From Microvirga terrestris (GTDB lineage: Bacteria; Pseudomonadota; Alphaproteobacteria; Rhizobiales; Beijerinckiaceae): a stretch of DNA of 64,000 nucleotides. The position numbers were made by a program, and so were the translations under genes. This document shows positions 49,162-58,089 of the stretch, one piece after another (position 1 is the stretch's first letter; each line of letters begins with the position of its first letter). The stretch spans positions 310,001 to 374,000 of the forward strand of contig NZ_JADQDN010000001.1 in NCBI RefSeq assembly GCF_015694425.1, read 5' to 3'. The notes beneath the pieces are model-generated. The model made no database searches and was not told where the DNA came from. It saw only the letters and a program-made list of their open reading frames with translations.

Positions 49162-49719
49162 CTAGAATCCTACGCGTCCGACAACATCAAAGCCCGAGCC
49201 TGCCCGTGGCCTGAGCACGAGCATTTCGCCCTCGCTTGGAAAGATGCCCGTCAACGCCGTGATGTTGACCTGATGGGTTACCAGCACCAGAACGCCGGTC
49301 GAGCGCCACTCTTCTATGATCCTGTGCAGGGCCCGCGTCTGGGCAGGTTCCTGTTCGCGCCCTGAGAAGAATGAATCCAGCGGAGCCGATGACTGTACCA
49401 AGGCCCCGAAGGCTAGGCGGGCCGTATCTAAAGCACGGCACCAGCGACTGGACAGCACGCGCTCAACTGGCACGTTTCGGGTTCTGAACTGATCACCAAT
49501 GCGTTGCGCCTGTTGCCGTCCCTCTTCGGAGAGATTGCGCTGCGTCGAGCAATCATTCAGCCGGAAGTTGGCCGGGTCCCCCGTTCCTGGCGCTCGCGTG
49601 TGGCGAAACAGGGCCACTGTGCCTCCCTGCTGCAAGGTCTGCCAAGCCTCATCGGATGCCCGAGCGGCGTGGGTCCAGCCCGTCAGCATGATAATCACCA
49701 GAGCTACAGGCCAACGCAT
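49162..49719 (-). CDS. Secreted histidine phosphatase family protein
   Basis: 185 residues from ATG 49719 (AGGAG seven bases before). A signal peptide (MRWPVALVIIMLTGW, cleavage after ARA) is followed by the phosphatase core: the phospho-His motif appears as LFRHTRAPGTGDP (RHT in place of RHG), then NLSEEGRQQAQRIGDQF, SSRWCRALDTA and the second His in VTHQVNITALTG. This APGxGDP variant is common in exported members. Substrate unknown. Confidence 0.87.
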   Translation of the reverse strand: MRWPVALVIIMLTGWTHAARASDEAWQTLQQGGTVALFRHTRAPGTGDPANFRLNDCSTQRNLSEEGRQQAQRIGDQFRTRNVPVERVLSSRWCRALDTARLAFGALVQSSAPLDSFFSGREQEPAQTRALHRIIEEWRSTGVLVLVTHQVNITALTGIFPSEGEMLVLRPRAGSGFDVVGRVGF

Positions 49720-49857
49720 GGAAAGCTCCTGAGTCGAACAGCCAAGCTGCCTCAATGTTGTCTCATAAAACGGCTCTACAGGTAAGCAACAACAATCAGA
49801 ACTGAAGCGGATCTGCAGCTTCGGTCGAATCCGACAAGTGGCACAGGGGCATGTTCA

Positions 49858-50397
49858 ATGATTTCCAAAGCACAGAGAGCTGCGCTCGGCGTGGCTGCGA
49901 GTCTTATTATTCTGCCAGCTGCCTCTGTTCAGGCGAAGCCCAACCGTACGTTTGTTCTGACTGCTGACCGGATGTCGCAATTGCAGCAGATCAACAGTCA
50001 TGTGAACAGCACCATCCGCGAAGTCTCGGACTTGGAGCAGTATGGCCGCGATGATGTATGGGCGCTTCCTACCAGCGGCAAGGGTGATTGCGAGGACTTC
50101 GCGATGCTGAAGCGCAAGATGCTGATCGAGCGCGGCTGGCCCTCCTCGGCACTTTCAATCTCGGTAGGCGCTACCGCACAGGGTGAAGCTCATGCCGTGC
50201 TTCTGGTGTCGACAGCCCAGGGACAATTCGTCCTCGACAATCTCACCTCGTCGATCCTCAGCCCGGAGAGAACGGGCCATGTGTTTCATGCCCGGCAATC
50301 GGGGCGCTCGTGGATCTCGGCTTCAGGGGAGAAGACCAGCGAGCCCGTTGCGGACCTGCCAGTTGCTCAGATTGTCTCGCGTGGACGACGCGGCTGA
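49858..50397 (+). CDS. Transglutaminase-like cysteine peptidase, BTLCP type
   Basis: 179 residues with a signal peptide (cleavage after VQA near 26). The Cys-His-Asp triad is visible: GKGDCEDFA near 75-83, GEAHAVLL near 108, and VLDNLTS near 123. This is the family of small exported bacterial transglutaminase-like proteins (DUF920) common in Rhizobiales, of which LapG is the best-studied relative. No LapD/LapA partner is seen here. Confidence 0.85.
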   Translation: MISKAQRAALGVAASLIILPAASVQAKPNRTFVLTADRMSQLQQINSHVNSTIREVSDLEQYGRDDVWALPTSGKGDCEDFAMLKRKMLIERGWPSSALSISVGATAQGEAHAVLLVSTAQGQFVLDNLTSSILSPERTGHVFHARQSGRSWISASGEKTSEPVADLPVAQIVSRGRRG

Positions 50398-50414
50398 TCC
50401 TAAAAGCTGAGGCG

Positions 50415-51236
50415 TCAGGCTTTAGCGGCCAATTCGTCGAGAATATCCACGAGAGGATCCGCCGGATCAGCAAGGCCGGCGATCACATCGAAATGGTTGG
50501 CGGCAGGCACTTCGTGGTAACGGGCCGTCACTCCAGCCTGACCCCATGCGTCCACGATGGAACGGGATTGACGCAGAAACTCGCTGCTTTCCGCTCCGCC
50601 GACAACGGCGACAAGGCTTCCAGAATTTGGTGCTGTCCATTCAAGCGGGCTCAGGCGACGCGCCTCATCGGTTGTGAGGCCGAGGGCCTTATTGATCGAA
50701 GTTCCTACAAGAGGAGGGAGATCGAACAGACCGGAGATTGGCATAGCTGCTCTGACAGGGCGCTGTTGCGGTACAGTGCGCACCATGAGGCAGGCGGCAA
50801 GGTGTCCACCGGCCGAATGACCGGTGGCTACGATGGAGCGTCCTGTTCTCTGCATGACGAAGTCTGCAGCGGCTCCAATTTCGGCGATAATCTCGGCCAA
50901 TGTACCTGTCGGGGCGAGGGTGTAGCTCGGCACCGCCACTGTTAGTCCGCGCATATTGGCGCCACGAGCGAGATGGCTGGAGGACGATTTGTCGAAGGCC
51001 TGCCAGTAGCCGCCATGGATGAACAGCACGATGGGTCCGCGGCCATCGCCGTTCTCCGGATGGAACAGGTCGAGCCGGCGCCGTTCGCCAGGACCATAGG
51101 ATAGGTCGAACTCGGCGCGAGCCGTCTCGCGATAAGCGGCGGCATCCCGTTGCCAGCCGGCGATATGAACGGGGTGATCAGGCACCCGCGCCCGGTTGTT
51201 GTACTCAGCCTCGAAATCGAGTTTCTCGGATGCCAT
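50415..51236 (-). CDS. Alpha/beta hydrolase, arylformamidase-like
   Basis: 273 residues. The N-terminal signature EAEYNNRARVPDHP, the oxyanion motif FIHGGYW near 72-78, the nucleophile elbow GHSAGGHLA near 142-150 and the late His in AANHFDVI fit the group that includes kynurenine formamidases. It is the last gene of the leftward transporter unit (12-base gap). Beside an anthranilate-type pathway, an arylformamidase that helps make kynurenine, the precursor of anthranilate, would fit well. A thioesterase or carboxylesterase role is equally allowed by the fold. Confidence 0.85.
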   Translation of the reverse strand: MASEKLDFEAEYNNRARVPDHPVHIAGWQRDAAAYRETARAEFDLSYGPGERRRLDLFHPENGDGRGPIVLFIHGGYWQAFDKSSSSHLARGANMRGLTVAVPSYTLAPTGTLAEIIAEIGAAADFVMQRTGRSIVATGHSAGGHLAACLMVRTVPQQRPVRAAMPISGLFDLPPLVGTSINKALGLTTDEARRLSPLEWTAPNSGSLVAVVGGAESSEFLRQSRSIVDAWGQAGVTARYHEVPAANHFDVIAGLADPADPLVDILDELAAKA

Positions 51237-51247
51237 GGTGCCTGTCC

Positions 51248-51946
51248 TTAGACGTGCAGATACCGGTCCTTGAGGCTGGCATCCGTCATGAGTTCATTAC
51301 TGGTTCCCGTCCAGACCGAGCGACCTTTCTCGATGATCACGTGGCGGTCGGCAAAGGTCGCCAGAACGCCCACGTTTTTGTCGATGACCAGGATCGACTG
51401 ACGCTCGCCCTTGAGACGTTTGAGGCAGGTCCAGATCTCGGCGCGGATGAGCGGCGCCAATCCTTCCGTCGCCTCGTCCAGAATGAGCAGCTTCGGGTTC
51501 GTCATCAGAGCGCGGCCAATGGCGAGCATCTGCTGTTCACCGCCCGAAAGCTGCGTCCCGAGGTTGCTCCGGCGCTCCTTCAAGCGTGGGAACAGATCGT
51601 ACACCGCATCCAAGGTCCAGCGGCGCGAGCCGGTTCTGCTAGAAGCTGTGGCAACGAGATTCTCCTCGACCGTCAGAGTCGGGAAGATCTGCCGTCCCTC
51701 CGGCACGAGGCCGATGCCTGTCTGGGCAATGCGATAAGGAGCAAGTCCGGTTACGACGGCACCATTGAAGTGCACTTCGCCGCCGCGCGGGCGCAACAGC
51801 CCCATGATAGAACGCACCGTTGTTGTCTTGCCCATGCCGTTGCGCCCGAGCAACGTCACCACCTCCCCGGCGCCGACATCGAGAGAAATATCGAACAGAA
51901 CCTGGGCGGCGCCGTACGATGCCTGAAGCTGCCGGACGGAAAGCAT
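51248..51946 (-). CDS. Branched-chain-type ABC transporter ATP-binding protein (LivF-like)
   Basis: 232 residues with Walker A GRNGMGKTT near 37, signature LSGGEQQMLAIGRAL near 135 and Walker B LLILDEATEGLAP. The EATEGLAP sequence marks the LivF class. One of two ATPases of a Liv-type importer, here probably for an aromatic acid. Its start shares one base with the livG stop (TGATG). Confidence 0.93.
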   Translation of the reverse strand: MLSVRQLQASYGAAQVLFDISLDVGAGEVVTLLGRNGMGKTTTVRSIMGLLRPRGGEVHFNGAVVTGLAPYRIAQTGIGLVPEGRQIFPTLTVEENLVATASSRTGSRRWTLDAVYDLFPRLKERRSNLGTQLSGGEQQMLAIGRALMTNPKLLILDEATEGLAPLIRAEIWTCLKRLKGERQSILVIDKNVGVLATFADRHVIIEKGRSVWTGTSNELMTDASLKDRYLHV

Positions 51947-52701
51947 CAGACCAATTCCTCTTCGCCAAGATAGGCAGCACGGACATCGGGATTGGCTCTG
52001 ACCCGTTCCGGCGTGTCGGTGGCGATTACGCGGCCATAGACGAGAACCGAAACGCGGTCGGCGAGAGAGAAGACCGCTTCCATGTCATGTTCGATGAGAA
52101 CAATGGTCAAACGGCTCTTCAGTCGGCGCAGGGTCTCGACCACCCGCTGAGATTCGTCGTGCCCCGTTCCGGCCAGGGGCTCGTCGAGCAGGAGCAGCTT
52201 CGGGGCTGTTGCAAGGCCGACGGCAAGCTCCAGCTGGCGCTTCTCGCCGTGGGACAGAAGCCCGGCCGGGATCCGGGCGCGTGCGGCAAGACCGACCTCA
52301 CCGAGGCACTCCATTGCCAAGCCGTTCAAGTCATTCTCCCGCGAGGCATTGCCGAAAAAGCGGAAGCTCGAACCGGAGCGGGCCTGAACCGCAAGCGCTA
52401 CGTTCTCCAATGCGGAGAAGCCGGGCAGGATGGAGGTGATCTGGAACGAGCGCGCTAGCCCACGTTCTACCCTCTGCGGCATGGACAGTTGGCTGATGTC
52501 CTCACCGATGAATAGAATCTGGCCCGAATTGGACGGCAACATCCCTGAGATCTGGTGGATCAGGGTCGTCTTGCCTGCGCCGTTTGGCCCGATAATGGCA
52601 TGGAGCTCACCCGGCTGGACCGAAATGTTCACGTCATCGGTGACGACAAGCGCGCCGTAGCTCTTCCGCAGGTTACGGAGTTCAAGCAATGGCTCAGCCA
52701 T
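51946..52701 (-). CDS. Branched-chain-type ABC transporter ATP-binding protein (LivG-like)
   Basis: 251 residues with Walker A GPNGAGKTTL near 37, LSHGEKRQLELAVGLA near 150, and LLLLDEPLAG. The LSHGEKRQ variant of the signature is typical of LivG. It overlaps the livM gene by eight bases and livF by one. Pairs with LivF as the ATPase heterodimer. Confidence 0.93.
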   Translation of the reverse strand: MAEPLLELRNLRKSYGALVVTDDVNISVQPGELHAIIGPNGAGKTTLIHQISGMLPSNSGQILFIGEDISQLSMPQRVERGLARSFQITSILPGFSALENVALAVQARSGSSFRFFGNASRENDLNGLAMECLGEVGLAARARIPAGLLSHGEKRQLELAVGLATAPKLLLLDEPLAGTGHDESQRVVETLRRLKSRLTIVLIEHDMEAVFSLADRVSVLVYGRVIATDTPERVRANPDVRAAYLGEEELV

Positions 52702-53725
52702 GGTGTGGCCTCCGCAGCAGGCCCATGATCCCGCCTCGAGCGAACAGCACGATCAGGATCAGCAGTGGGCCGAACACCATCTTCCAGTTCTCGGCAAGAT
52801 GTGCCCTCGTCTCCTCTGCGAGAAAGAAGCTCGCCATATGCAGGATCTCGGGCAGAAATTCTTCAAGCAGCAGAAAGGCCGCCGCTCCGATGATTGCTCC
52901 ATGTAGGGAGCCGAGCCCGCCGAGCACCACCATGAAGATCAACTCGCCAGAACGCTGCCACGTCATGAAGGACGGGCTGATGAATTCCGCCTGATTGGCC
53001 AAGAGGCATCCAGCGAGCCCTGCCATTATGCCGCTGATCACATAGGCAGCAAGCTGAAAGCGGAAAGGCCGGAAGCCGATCGCTTCCATGCGAACAGCAT
53101 TCTCCCGTGTGCCGCGTAGGACACGACCAAATCGCGAGACAACGATCGACCGCGAGAGCGCATATGCACCCAACAGGCAGAGCAGGCAGATCCAGTAGAA
53201 GGTGAAATCATTTTTGAGCCAGGCTGATCCCGCAATGAGGCTACGGGATGCCAGGGTCATCCCGTCGTCTCCGCCATAAGGCGCAAGGGAAGTCGCGAGG
53301 AAATACAGCATCTGCCCGAAGGCGAGGGTGATCATGATGAAATAGACACCCTTCGTCCGCAGGGATATGGCGCCTGTGACAAAAGCGAATGCCGCCGAGG
53401 CAGCGAGCGCGATAGGAATCTGAACGAGGGCATCCTCGAAGCCGTGGCTCGCCAGGATGCCGACCGCATAGCCGCCAAGACCGAGGAATGCTGCATGGCC
53501 GAAGCTCACGAGCGCGCCATAGCCGAGGATGAGATCGAGCGCCATGGCGGCGATTCCGAAGATCATCACCCGCGTGAGCAGGGACAGGACATAGCCCTCC
53601 GCACCGGAGTAGGCCGCGAGAAGGGGTGCCGCTGCAAAGGCAGTGAAGAGCACAACAGGGACGATTTCGAGCCGCGTCGTAAGAGACGGAGCCGGAGCGG
53701 ACGGGGTTTCAGCAATCTCGGTCAT
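52694..53725 (-). CDS. Branched-chain-type ABC transporter permease (LivM-like)
   Basis: 343 residues with about ten hydrophobic segments. The family segments AALDLILGYGALVSFGHAAF, GVYFIMITLAFGQM and SRFGRVLRGTRENAVRMEAI are present, as is VVLGGLGSLHGAIIGA near 275. Second permease of the importer, ten bases after livH. Confidence 0.92.
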   Translation of the reverse strand: MTEIAETPSAPAPSLTTRLEIVPVVLFTAFAAAPLLAAYSGAEGYVLSLLTRVMIFGIAAMALDLILGYGALVSFGHAAFLGLGGYAVGILASHGFEDALVQIPIALAASAAFAFVTGAISLRTKGVYFIMITLAFGQMLYFLATSLAPYGGDDGMTLASRSLIAGSAWLKNDFTFYWICLLCLLGAYALSRSIVVSRFGRVLRGTRENAVRMEAIGFRPFRFQLAAYVISGIMAGLAGCLLANQAEFISPSFMTWQRSGELIFMVVLGGLGSLHGAIIGAAAFLLLEEFLPEILHMASFFLAEETRAHLAENWKMVFGPLLILIVLFARGGIMGLLRRPHHG

Positions 53726-53735
53726 GACTCCGCCC

Positions 53736-54656
53736 TCAACGCTTTACAGGAAATAGGCCGGAGGGACGGAAGAACAGCACGGCAGCCATAAAGATGTAGA
53801 TCAGCATCGGCGCAATAGCGCGCCCGGTCTGGCTTGCCGCTGCGGGGTCAAGGACGAGCCGCAGCAGGTTCGGCGCGAAGGACCGGCCGACCGTATCCAC
53901 GAGGCCGATGAGGAGCGCGGCTAGGAACGCGCCCCGGATCGACCCAATGCCGCCGATGACGATCACCACGAAGGCCAGGATGAGGATGTTGTCGCCCATC
54001 CCAGGCTCAACGGAAAGGATCGGTGCAACCATGGCACCGGCGAATCCCGCCAGCATGGCGCCGAAGCCGAACACCACCATGAACAGCCTCTGAATGTTGA
54101 CGCCAAGCGCCGAGACCATGGACGCGTTGCTAGCGCCTGCGCGCACCAGCATGCCGACGCGTGTGTGGTTCACAAGGACGTAGAGCAGGGCTGCGATCAA
54201 CAAACCAGCGGCAATGATGGCAAGCCGATAGACCGGATAGAGCAGGCCGTTTGCGATTTCCACCGATCCCGAGAGCAGTTCGGGCACGGAAACGCTTAAA
54301 GGCGCCGCACCCCACACGAACTTCACGCCCTGGTTCAGGAACAGGATCACGCCGAATGTGGCAAGAACCTGGTCGAGATGATCGCGGTCATAGAGATGGC
54401 GGAAGATCAATACCTCGAGCAGAAGTCCGAAGACCAGCGCCGATGGAAGTGCAAGGAGGAGGGCCCAGCCGAAGCTTCCGGTCCAAGCGCTGAATGCCGC
54501 GACCAAGTAGGCGCCGACCATGTACTGCACGCCATGTGCCAGATTGATAAAGTCCATCACTCCGAAGACCAGTGTCAAGCCTGCGGCGATGAGAAAGAGT
54601 ATGAGGCCGAACTGAAGACCGTTCAGAGCCTGGACGAAAAAAAGAGTTGCTGTCAT
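53736..54656 (-). CDS. Branched-chain-type ABC transporter permease (LivH-like)
   Basis: 306 residues, about eight membrane helices. Starts with FFVQALNGLQFGLILFLIAA, then VFGVMDFINLAHG, and has GGIGSIRGAFLAALLIGLVD near 240, all typical of LivH. First permease of the importer. Separated from the binding-protein gene by 139 bases that contain a hairpin. Confidence 0.92.
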   Translation of the reverse strand: MTATLFFVQALNGLQFGLILFLIAAGLTLVFGVMDFINLAHGVQYMVGAYLVAAFSAWTGSFGWALLLALPSALVFGLLLEVLIFRHLYDRDHLDQVLATFGVILFLNQGVKFVWGAAPLSVSVPELLSGSVEIANGLLYPVYRLAIIAAGLLIAALLYVLVNHTRVGMLVRAGASNASMVSALGVNIQRLFMVVFGFGAMLAGFAGAMVAPILSVEPGMGDNILILAFVVIVIGGIGSIRGAFLAALLIGLVDTVGRSFAPNLLRLVLDPAAASQTGRAIAPMLIYIFMAAVLFFRPSGLFPVKR

Positions 54657-54747
54657 CGGCGTGTCACTGGCTGCAGGCCTCCGTCAACCGAGCCTCCGCT
54701 CGCATGCCCTCAAGCGAAGGCATCATGAAAAGGTGCATCGAAAGAGA

Positions 54748-54779
54748 CGGCCTGCCCCAGAGGTCTCCGAGACAGGCCG
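54748..54779 (-). terminator. Hairpin between binding-protein and permease genes
   Basis: Arms CGGCCTG (54748-54754) and CAGGCCG (54773-54779) with an 18-base loop, followed on the minus strand by a T/C-rich stretch. Such structures often sit after the receptor gene of importers and limit transcription of the permease genes. Seven base pairs is modest. Confidence 0.45.
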
Positions 54780-54795
54780 GGTCAGCTCAGTGAAC

Positions 54796-55971
54796 TTAGT
54801 TCGTCGGCGCGCATTCCTTGGCATAGGCGTCCGTGTAGTTGTCGAACACCTTTTCGGCGATTTCCGTCTGCAGTTTACCGTCGGGACGCTTGACCGCTTT
54901 CACGAGATAGAAGTCCTGGATCGGGAAGCCGTTGGCGCCGAACTTGAAGTCGCCGCGCAGGGACTTGAACTCGGCCTTCTGAATGGCTGCGCGCAAAGCC
55001 TCCTTGTTATCGGTCATGCCGCCTGTTGCCTTGAGAGCAGCATCGATCAGGAGAGCCGCGTCATAGGAGTGCATGGCATAGGAGGCCGGCACCGTGTTGT
55101 ATGCGGCTTCAAAGGCAGCGACGAACTTCTTGTTTTCCGGCGTATCCATGTTCGGAGCCCAGTTCGAGCCGCTGAGCATGCCGATGGCGGCATCCTGCTG
55201 AGCCGGTAGGTTCGTCTCGTCTACCGTGAAGGCGGAGAGGAACGGGATGCGGTCGGCCAAGCCCGCTGCGCGGTACTGCTTGACGAGGTTCACACCCATG
55301 CCGCCCGGCATGAAGGTGAAGATGGCGTCCGGCTGCATAGAGGCGATCTTCGCAAGCTCGGACTGAAAATCGAGGGTGTTGAGTGGGGTGTAGGATTCCT
55401 CGACGATCTCGCCCTTGTAGTGACGCTTGAATCCTGCCAGAGCGTCCTTTCCGGCCTGATAGTTTGGCGCCAGCAGATACACCTTCTTGTAGCCGCGGTC
55501 CTGCGCCACCTTGCCGAGAACCTCATGGTTCTGGTCATTCTGGTAGGAGGTGGCAAAGAAGTACGGGTTGCAGCTCTTGCCAGCGAGGTTCGACGGGCCG
55601 GCATTCACGCTGATGTAGAAGGTCTTGGAATCCACGATCGGTTTGTGAGTGGCGACCGCCACGTTCGAGAAGATCGGGCCGACCACGAAGTCGACCTTGT
55701 CACGCTCGATGAGGCCTTTGACCTTCGTGACGGCGACATCGGGCTTCAGCTCGTCGTCGACGACAATCACTTCGACGTCGCGCCCACCGAGCTTGCCGCC
55801 GAGATCCTTCATGGCGAGCTGGAATCCGTCTCTCGCATGCTGGCCGAGCACAGCGGAAGGGCCGGAGAGGGTGAGGAGAAGGCCGACCTTCAGCTTCTCC
55901 TGTGCCATGGCCGGTGCTGCAGCCAGAGTCACGGCCGCTGCAAGGCCAAGGGTCTTAATTGTTGCGTTCAT
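54796..55971 (-). CDS. ABC transporter substrate-binding protein (LivK-type, aromatic-acid class suspected)
   Basis: 391 residues. Signal peptide (MNATIKTLGLAAAVTLAAAP, cleavage after AMA), then a type-1 periplasmic binding fold: KVGLLLTLSGPSAVLGQHAR near 27-46, DFVVGPIFSN near 95, and PDAIFTFMPGGMG near 210. It ends with FDNYTDAYAKECA. The divergent 2-aminobenzoate-type operon suggests an aromatic acid ligand rather than leucine, but binding residues cannot be read reliably. Confidence 0.9.
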   Translation of the reverse strand: MNATIKTLGLAAAVTLAAAPAMAQEKLKVGLLLTLSGPSAVLGQHARDGFQLAMKDLGGKLGGRDVEVIVVDDELKPDVAVTKVKGLIERDKVDFVVGPIFSNVAVATHKPIVDSKTFYISVNAGPSNLAGKSCNPYFFATSYQNDQNHEVLGKVAQDRGYKKVYLLAPNYQAGKDALAGFKRHYKGEIVEESYTPLNTLDFQSELAKIASMQPDAIFTFMPGGMGVNLVKQYRAAGLADRIPFLSAFTVDETNLPAQQDAAIGMLSGSNWAPNMDTPENKKFVAAFEAAYNTVPASYAMHSYDAALLIDAALKATGGMTDNKEALRAAIQKAEFKSLRGDFKFGANGFPIQDFYLVKAVKRPDGKLQTEIAEKVFDNYTDAYAKECAPTN

Positions 55972-56351
55972 TATGGTCTCCCGGGGGGCTGTTCCCTGCG
56001 CACGTTTGCCGTGCTTTACGTGATTGTTCCCGGCGGGACGGAAAGCGCCTCGACGGAAGGGGCGGCGCTACTCTGCCGCAAAACGTTTGTGGCGAACACT
56101 CCCTTTATCGGGGTCCTCGCGCTGGCATCCCCAAAATTGGGATTGCCAATGATTGTTTTAAGTTTAAAATAATTTCTGTCTTCTTCAAGTGGATTGTTTC
56201 GCAGGGGAAGGCGAGTGGGATGACAGCTACGTGAAAGGCGGGACAAGGGAGCCTGAGGAGCGCGTTCGTGTGCTCCGTACGGCTGGTTCGAAGCTCCCCA
56301 GGCCTGCGCGACATTGCTCTCCTGCTCCATAATCGAACGGAGGTGCGGACG
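55972..56351. promoter_or_regulatory. Divergent control region of the aminobenzoate locus
   Basis: 380 bases between the leftward transporter operon and the rightward CoA-ligase operon. It holds the promoter and operator described at 56143-56170. No convincing gene is present. A leftward promoter for the transporter must also be here, but I could not place it. Confidence 0.55.
56143..56170 (+). promoter_or_regulatory. Promoter with overlapping palindromic operator, copy 1
   Basis: TTGCCA (56143-56148), 16 bases, TAAAAT (56165-56170): a good sigma-70-like promoter. The palindrome TTTTAA-GT-TTAAAA (56156-56169) covers the spacer and the -10. The same core occurs before the monooxygenase/reductase gene at 58049. 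The MarR-family protein encoded in this operon is the natural candidate to bind it. Confidence 0.58.
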
Positions 56352-58001
56352 ATGGCGGACACGGCACATGTGGATACCTTCGCGAGAGACAACCTTCCGC
56401 CTCGGGACCAGTGGCCGACATTCCTCTTCACCCGGCCCGAACTTCAGTATCCCGAGCGTCTGAACTGCGCCGTTGCCTTCCTTGATCGCTGGATCGAGGA
56501 GGGTAGGGGCGACGAGCCCTGCCTCATCAGCCCAATCGAGACGCTCACCTACCGAGCACTTCAGGAGCGGGTGAATCGGATCTGCAACGTGCTGGTCCAG
56601 AGGCTAGGCTTAGTTCCCGGCAGCCGGGTTCTCCTGCGCTCAGCCAACAATCCGATGATGGTGGCGGCCTATCTGGCGGTGCTGAAGGCTGGTGGCATCG
56701 TTGTCGCCACCATGCCTTTGCTCCGCGCCCGGGAGATTGCCTATCCGCTCACCAAGGCCAAGATTACCATTGCGCTCTGCGACCACCGCCTCTCGGAGGA
56801 GATGGAGCGCGCCAGGGCTTTGGCGCCGGATCTACAGCACGTCGTTTATTGGGGTGCGGACAGGTTGGACAGCTTGGAGGCCATGATCGTCACAGCTTCA
56901 CCGGATTTTGCAGCCGTGGACACGGCCGCGGACGATGTGTGTCTGATCGGCTTCACCTCAGGCACCACAGGCGAGCCGAAGGGCACCATGCATTTCCATC
57001 GCGATATGCTGGCGATCTGCGATGCTTATTCGCGCAATGTGCTGCGACCCGAGCCGAGCGACCGCTTCATCGGCTCGCCCCCGCTCGCCTTCACATTCGG
57101 ACTCGGTGGCATCGTACTGTTTCCGATGCGGGTGGGCGCCTCGACCGTGCTGCTGGAGAAGGCCGGTCCTGACGATCTCCTGCCAGCGATCGTGCAATAC
57201 AAGGCCACGATCTGCTTCACAGCGCCCACGGCCTACCGCGCTATGCTGTCAACGCTGGAGGGCTATGACATCTCATCCTTGCGCAAATGCGTCTCGGCCG
57301 GCGAGCCTCTGCCAAAGGGCACTTTCGAGGCATGGCGGAGCGCGACGAACATCCGGTTGATGGACGGAATCGGTGCCACCGAGATGCTGCACATCTTCAT
57401 CGCTGCCGCCGAGGAGGAGATCCGGCCTGGCGCCACCGGCAAGCCTGTTCCCGGATACGAGGCGAAGGTCATCGACGAGGAAGGTCGCGACCTGCCGCCC
57501 GGCAGCATCGGCCGTCTGGCTGTGCGCGGGCCGACCGGGTGCCGATATCTCGCCGACGAGCGGCAGGGTAAATACGTTCAGGATGGCTGGAACGTCACCG
57601 GAGACACCTACCTCATGGATGAGGACGGGTACTTCTGGTACCAGGCCCGCTCTGACGACATGATCATCTCCGCGGGTTACAATATCGCGGGACCTGAGGT
57701 GGAGGCGGCGCTCCTTACGCACCCTGCAGTGGCTGAATGCGGTGTCGTCGGGGCTCCGGATGACAGACGCGGTACGGTGGTGAAGGCTTATGTGGTCCTG
57801 CGCCCGGACTATGCTCCCAGCGCAGAGCTCACAAAGTCCATTCAAGACCACGTGAAGCAGGAGATCGCACCATACAAATATCCGCGCCTGATCGAGTTCG
57901 TAGAGGTCCTTCCGCGGACTCAGACCGGCAAGCTCCAGCGTTTCGAGCTGCGCCGCATTGCCCAAGAGGTAGCCAATTCACCTGAGGTCGTAAGTGCTTG
58001 A
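56352..58001 (+). CDS. Benzoate-CoA ligase family protein, 2-aminobenzoate-CoA ligase-like
   Basis: 549 residues of the ANL superfamily. Motifs: FTSGTTGEPKGTMHFH near 192, GIGATEML near 338, the adenylate-binding GDTYLMDEDGYFWYQARSDD near 418, and the C-terminal catalytic Lys in TQTGKLQRFELRR near 530. The sequence is of the benzoate/2-aminobenzoate-CoA ligase type, which activates the acid with ATP and CoA. Start ATG 56352 has GGAGG eight bases upstream. It leads the rightward operon, followed by a matching 2-aminobenzoyl-CoA oxygenase. Confidence 0.9.
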   Translation: MADTAHVDTFARDNLPPRDQWPTFLFTRPELQYPERLNCAVAFLDRWIEEGRGDEPCLISPIETLTYRALQERVNRICNVLVQRLGLVPGSRVLLRSANNPMMVAAYLAVLKAGGIVVATMPLLRAREIAYPLTKAKITIALCDHRLSEEMERARALAPDLQHVVYWGADRLDSLEAMIVTASPDFAAVDTAADDVCLIGFTSGTTGEPKGTMHFHRDMLAICDAYSRNVLRPEPSDRFIGSPPLAFTFGLGGIVLFPMRVGASTVLLEKAGPDDLLPAIVQYKATICFTAPTAYRAMLSTLEGYDISSLRKCVSAGEPLPKGTFEAWRSATNIRLMDGIGATEMLHIFIAAAEEEIRPGATGKPVPGYEAKVIDEEGRDLPPGSIGRLAVRGPTGCRYLADERQGKYVQDGWNVTGDTYLMDEDGYFWYQARSDDMIISAGYNIAGPEVEAALLTHPAVAECGVVGAPDDRRGTVVKAYVVLRPDYAPSAELTKSIQDHVKQEIAPYKYPRLIEFVEVLPRTQTGKLQRFELRRIAQEVANSPEVVSA

Positions 58002-58033
58002 TCATGCCCGACTTCTGGAGAGCGGCTTTCAGG

Positions 58034-58062
58034 TTGATCAAAAATTACTTTAAGCTTAAAAC
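58034..58062 (+). promoter_or_regulatory. Internal promoter with overlapping palindromic operator, copy 2
   Basis: TTGATC (58034-58039), 17 bases, TAAAAC (58057-58062). The perfect 12-base palindrome TTTAAGCTTAAA (58049-58060) overlaps the -10. It matches the core of copy 1 (TTTAA, two bases, TTAAA). It lies 30 bases before the ATG at 58090. Confidence 0.55.
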
Positions 58063-58089
58063 AAATTGAAATCACCCGGTAGGAAACCA

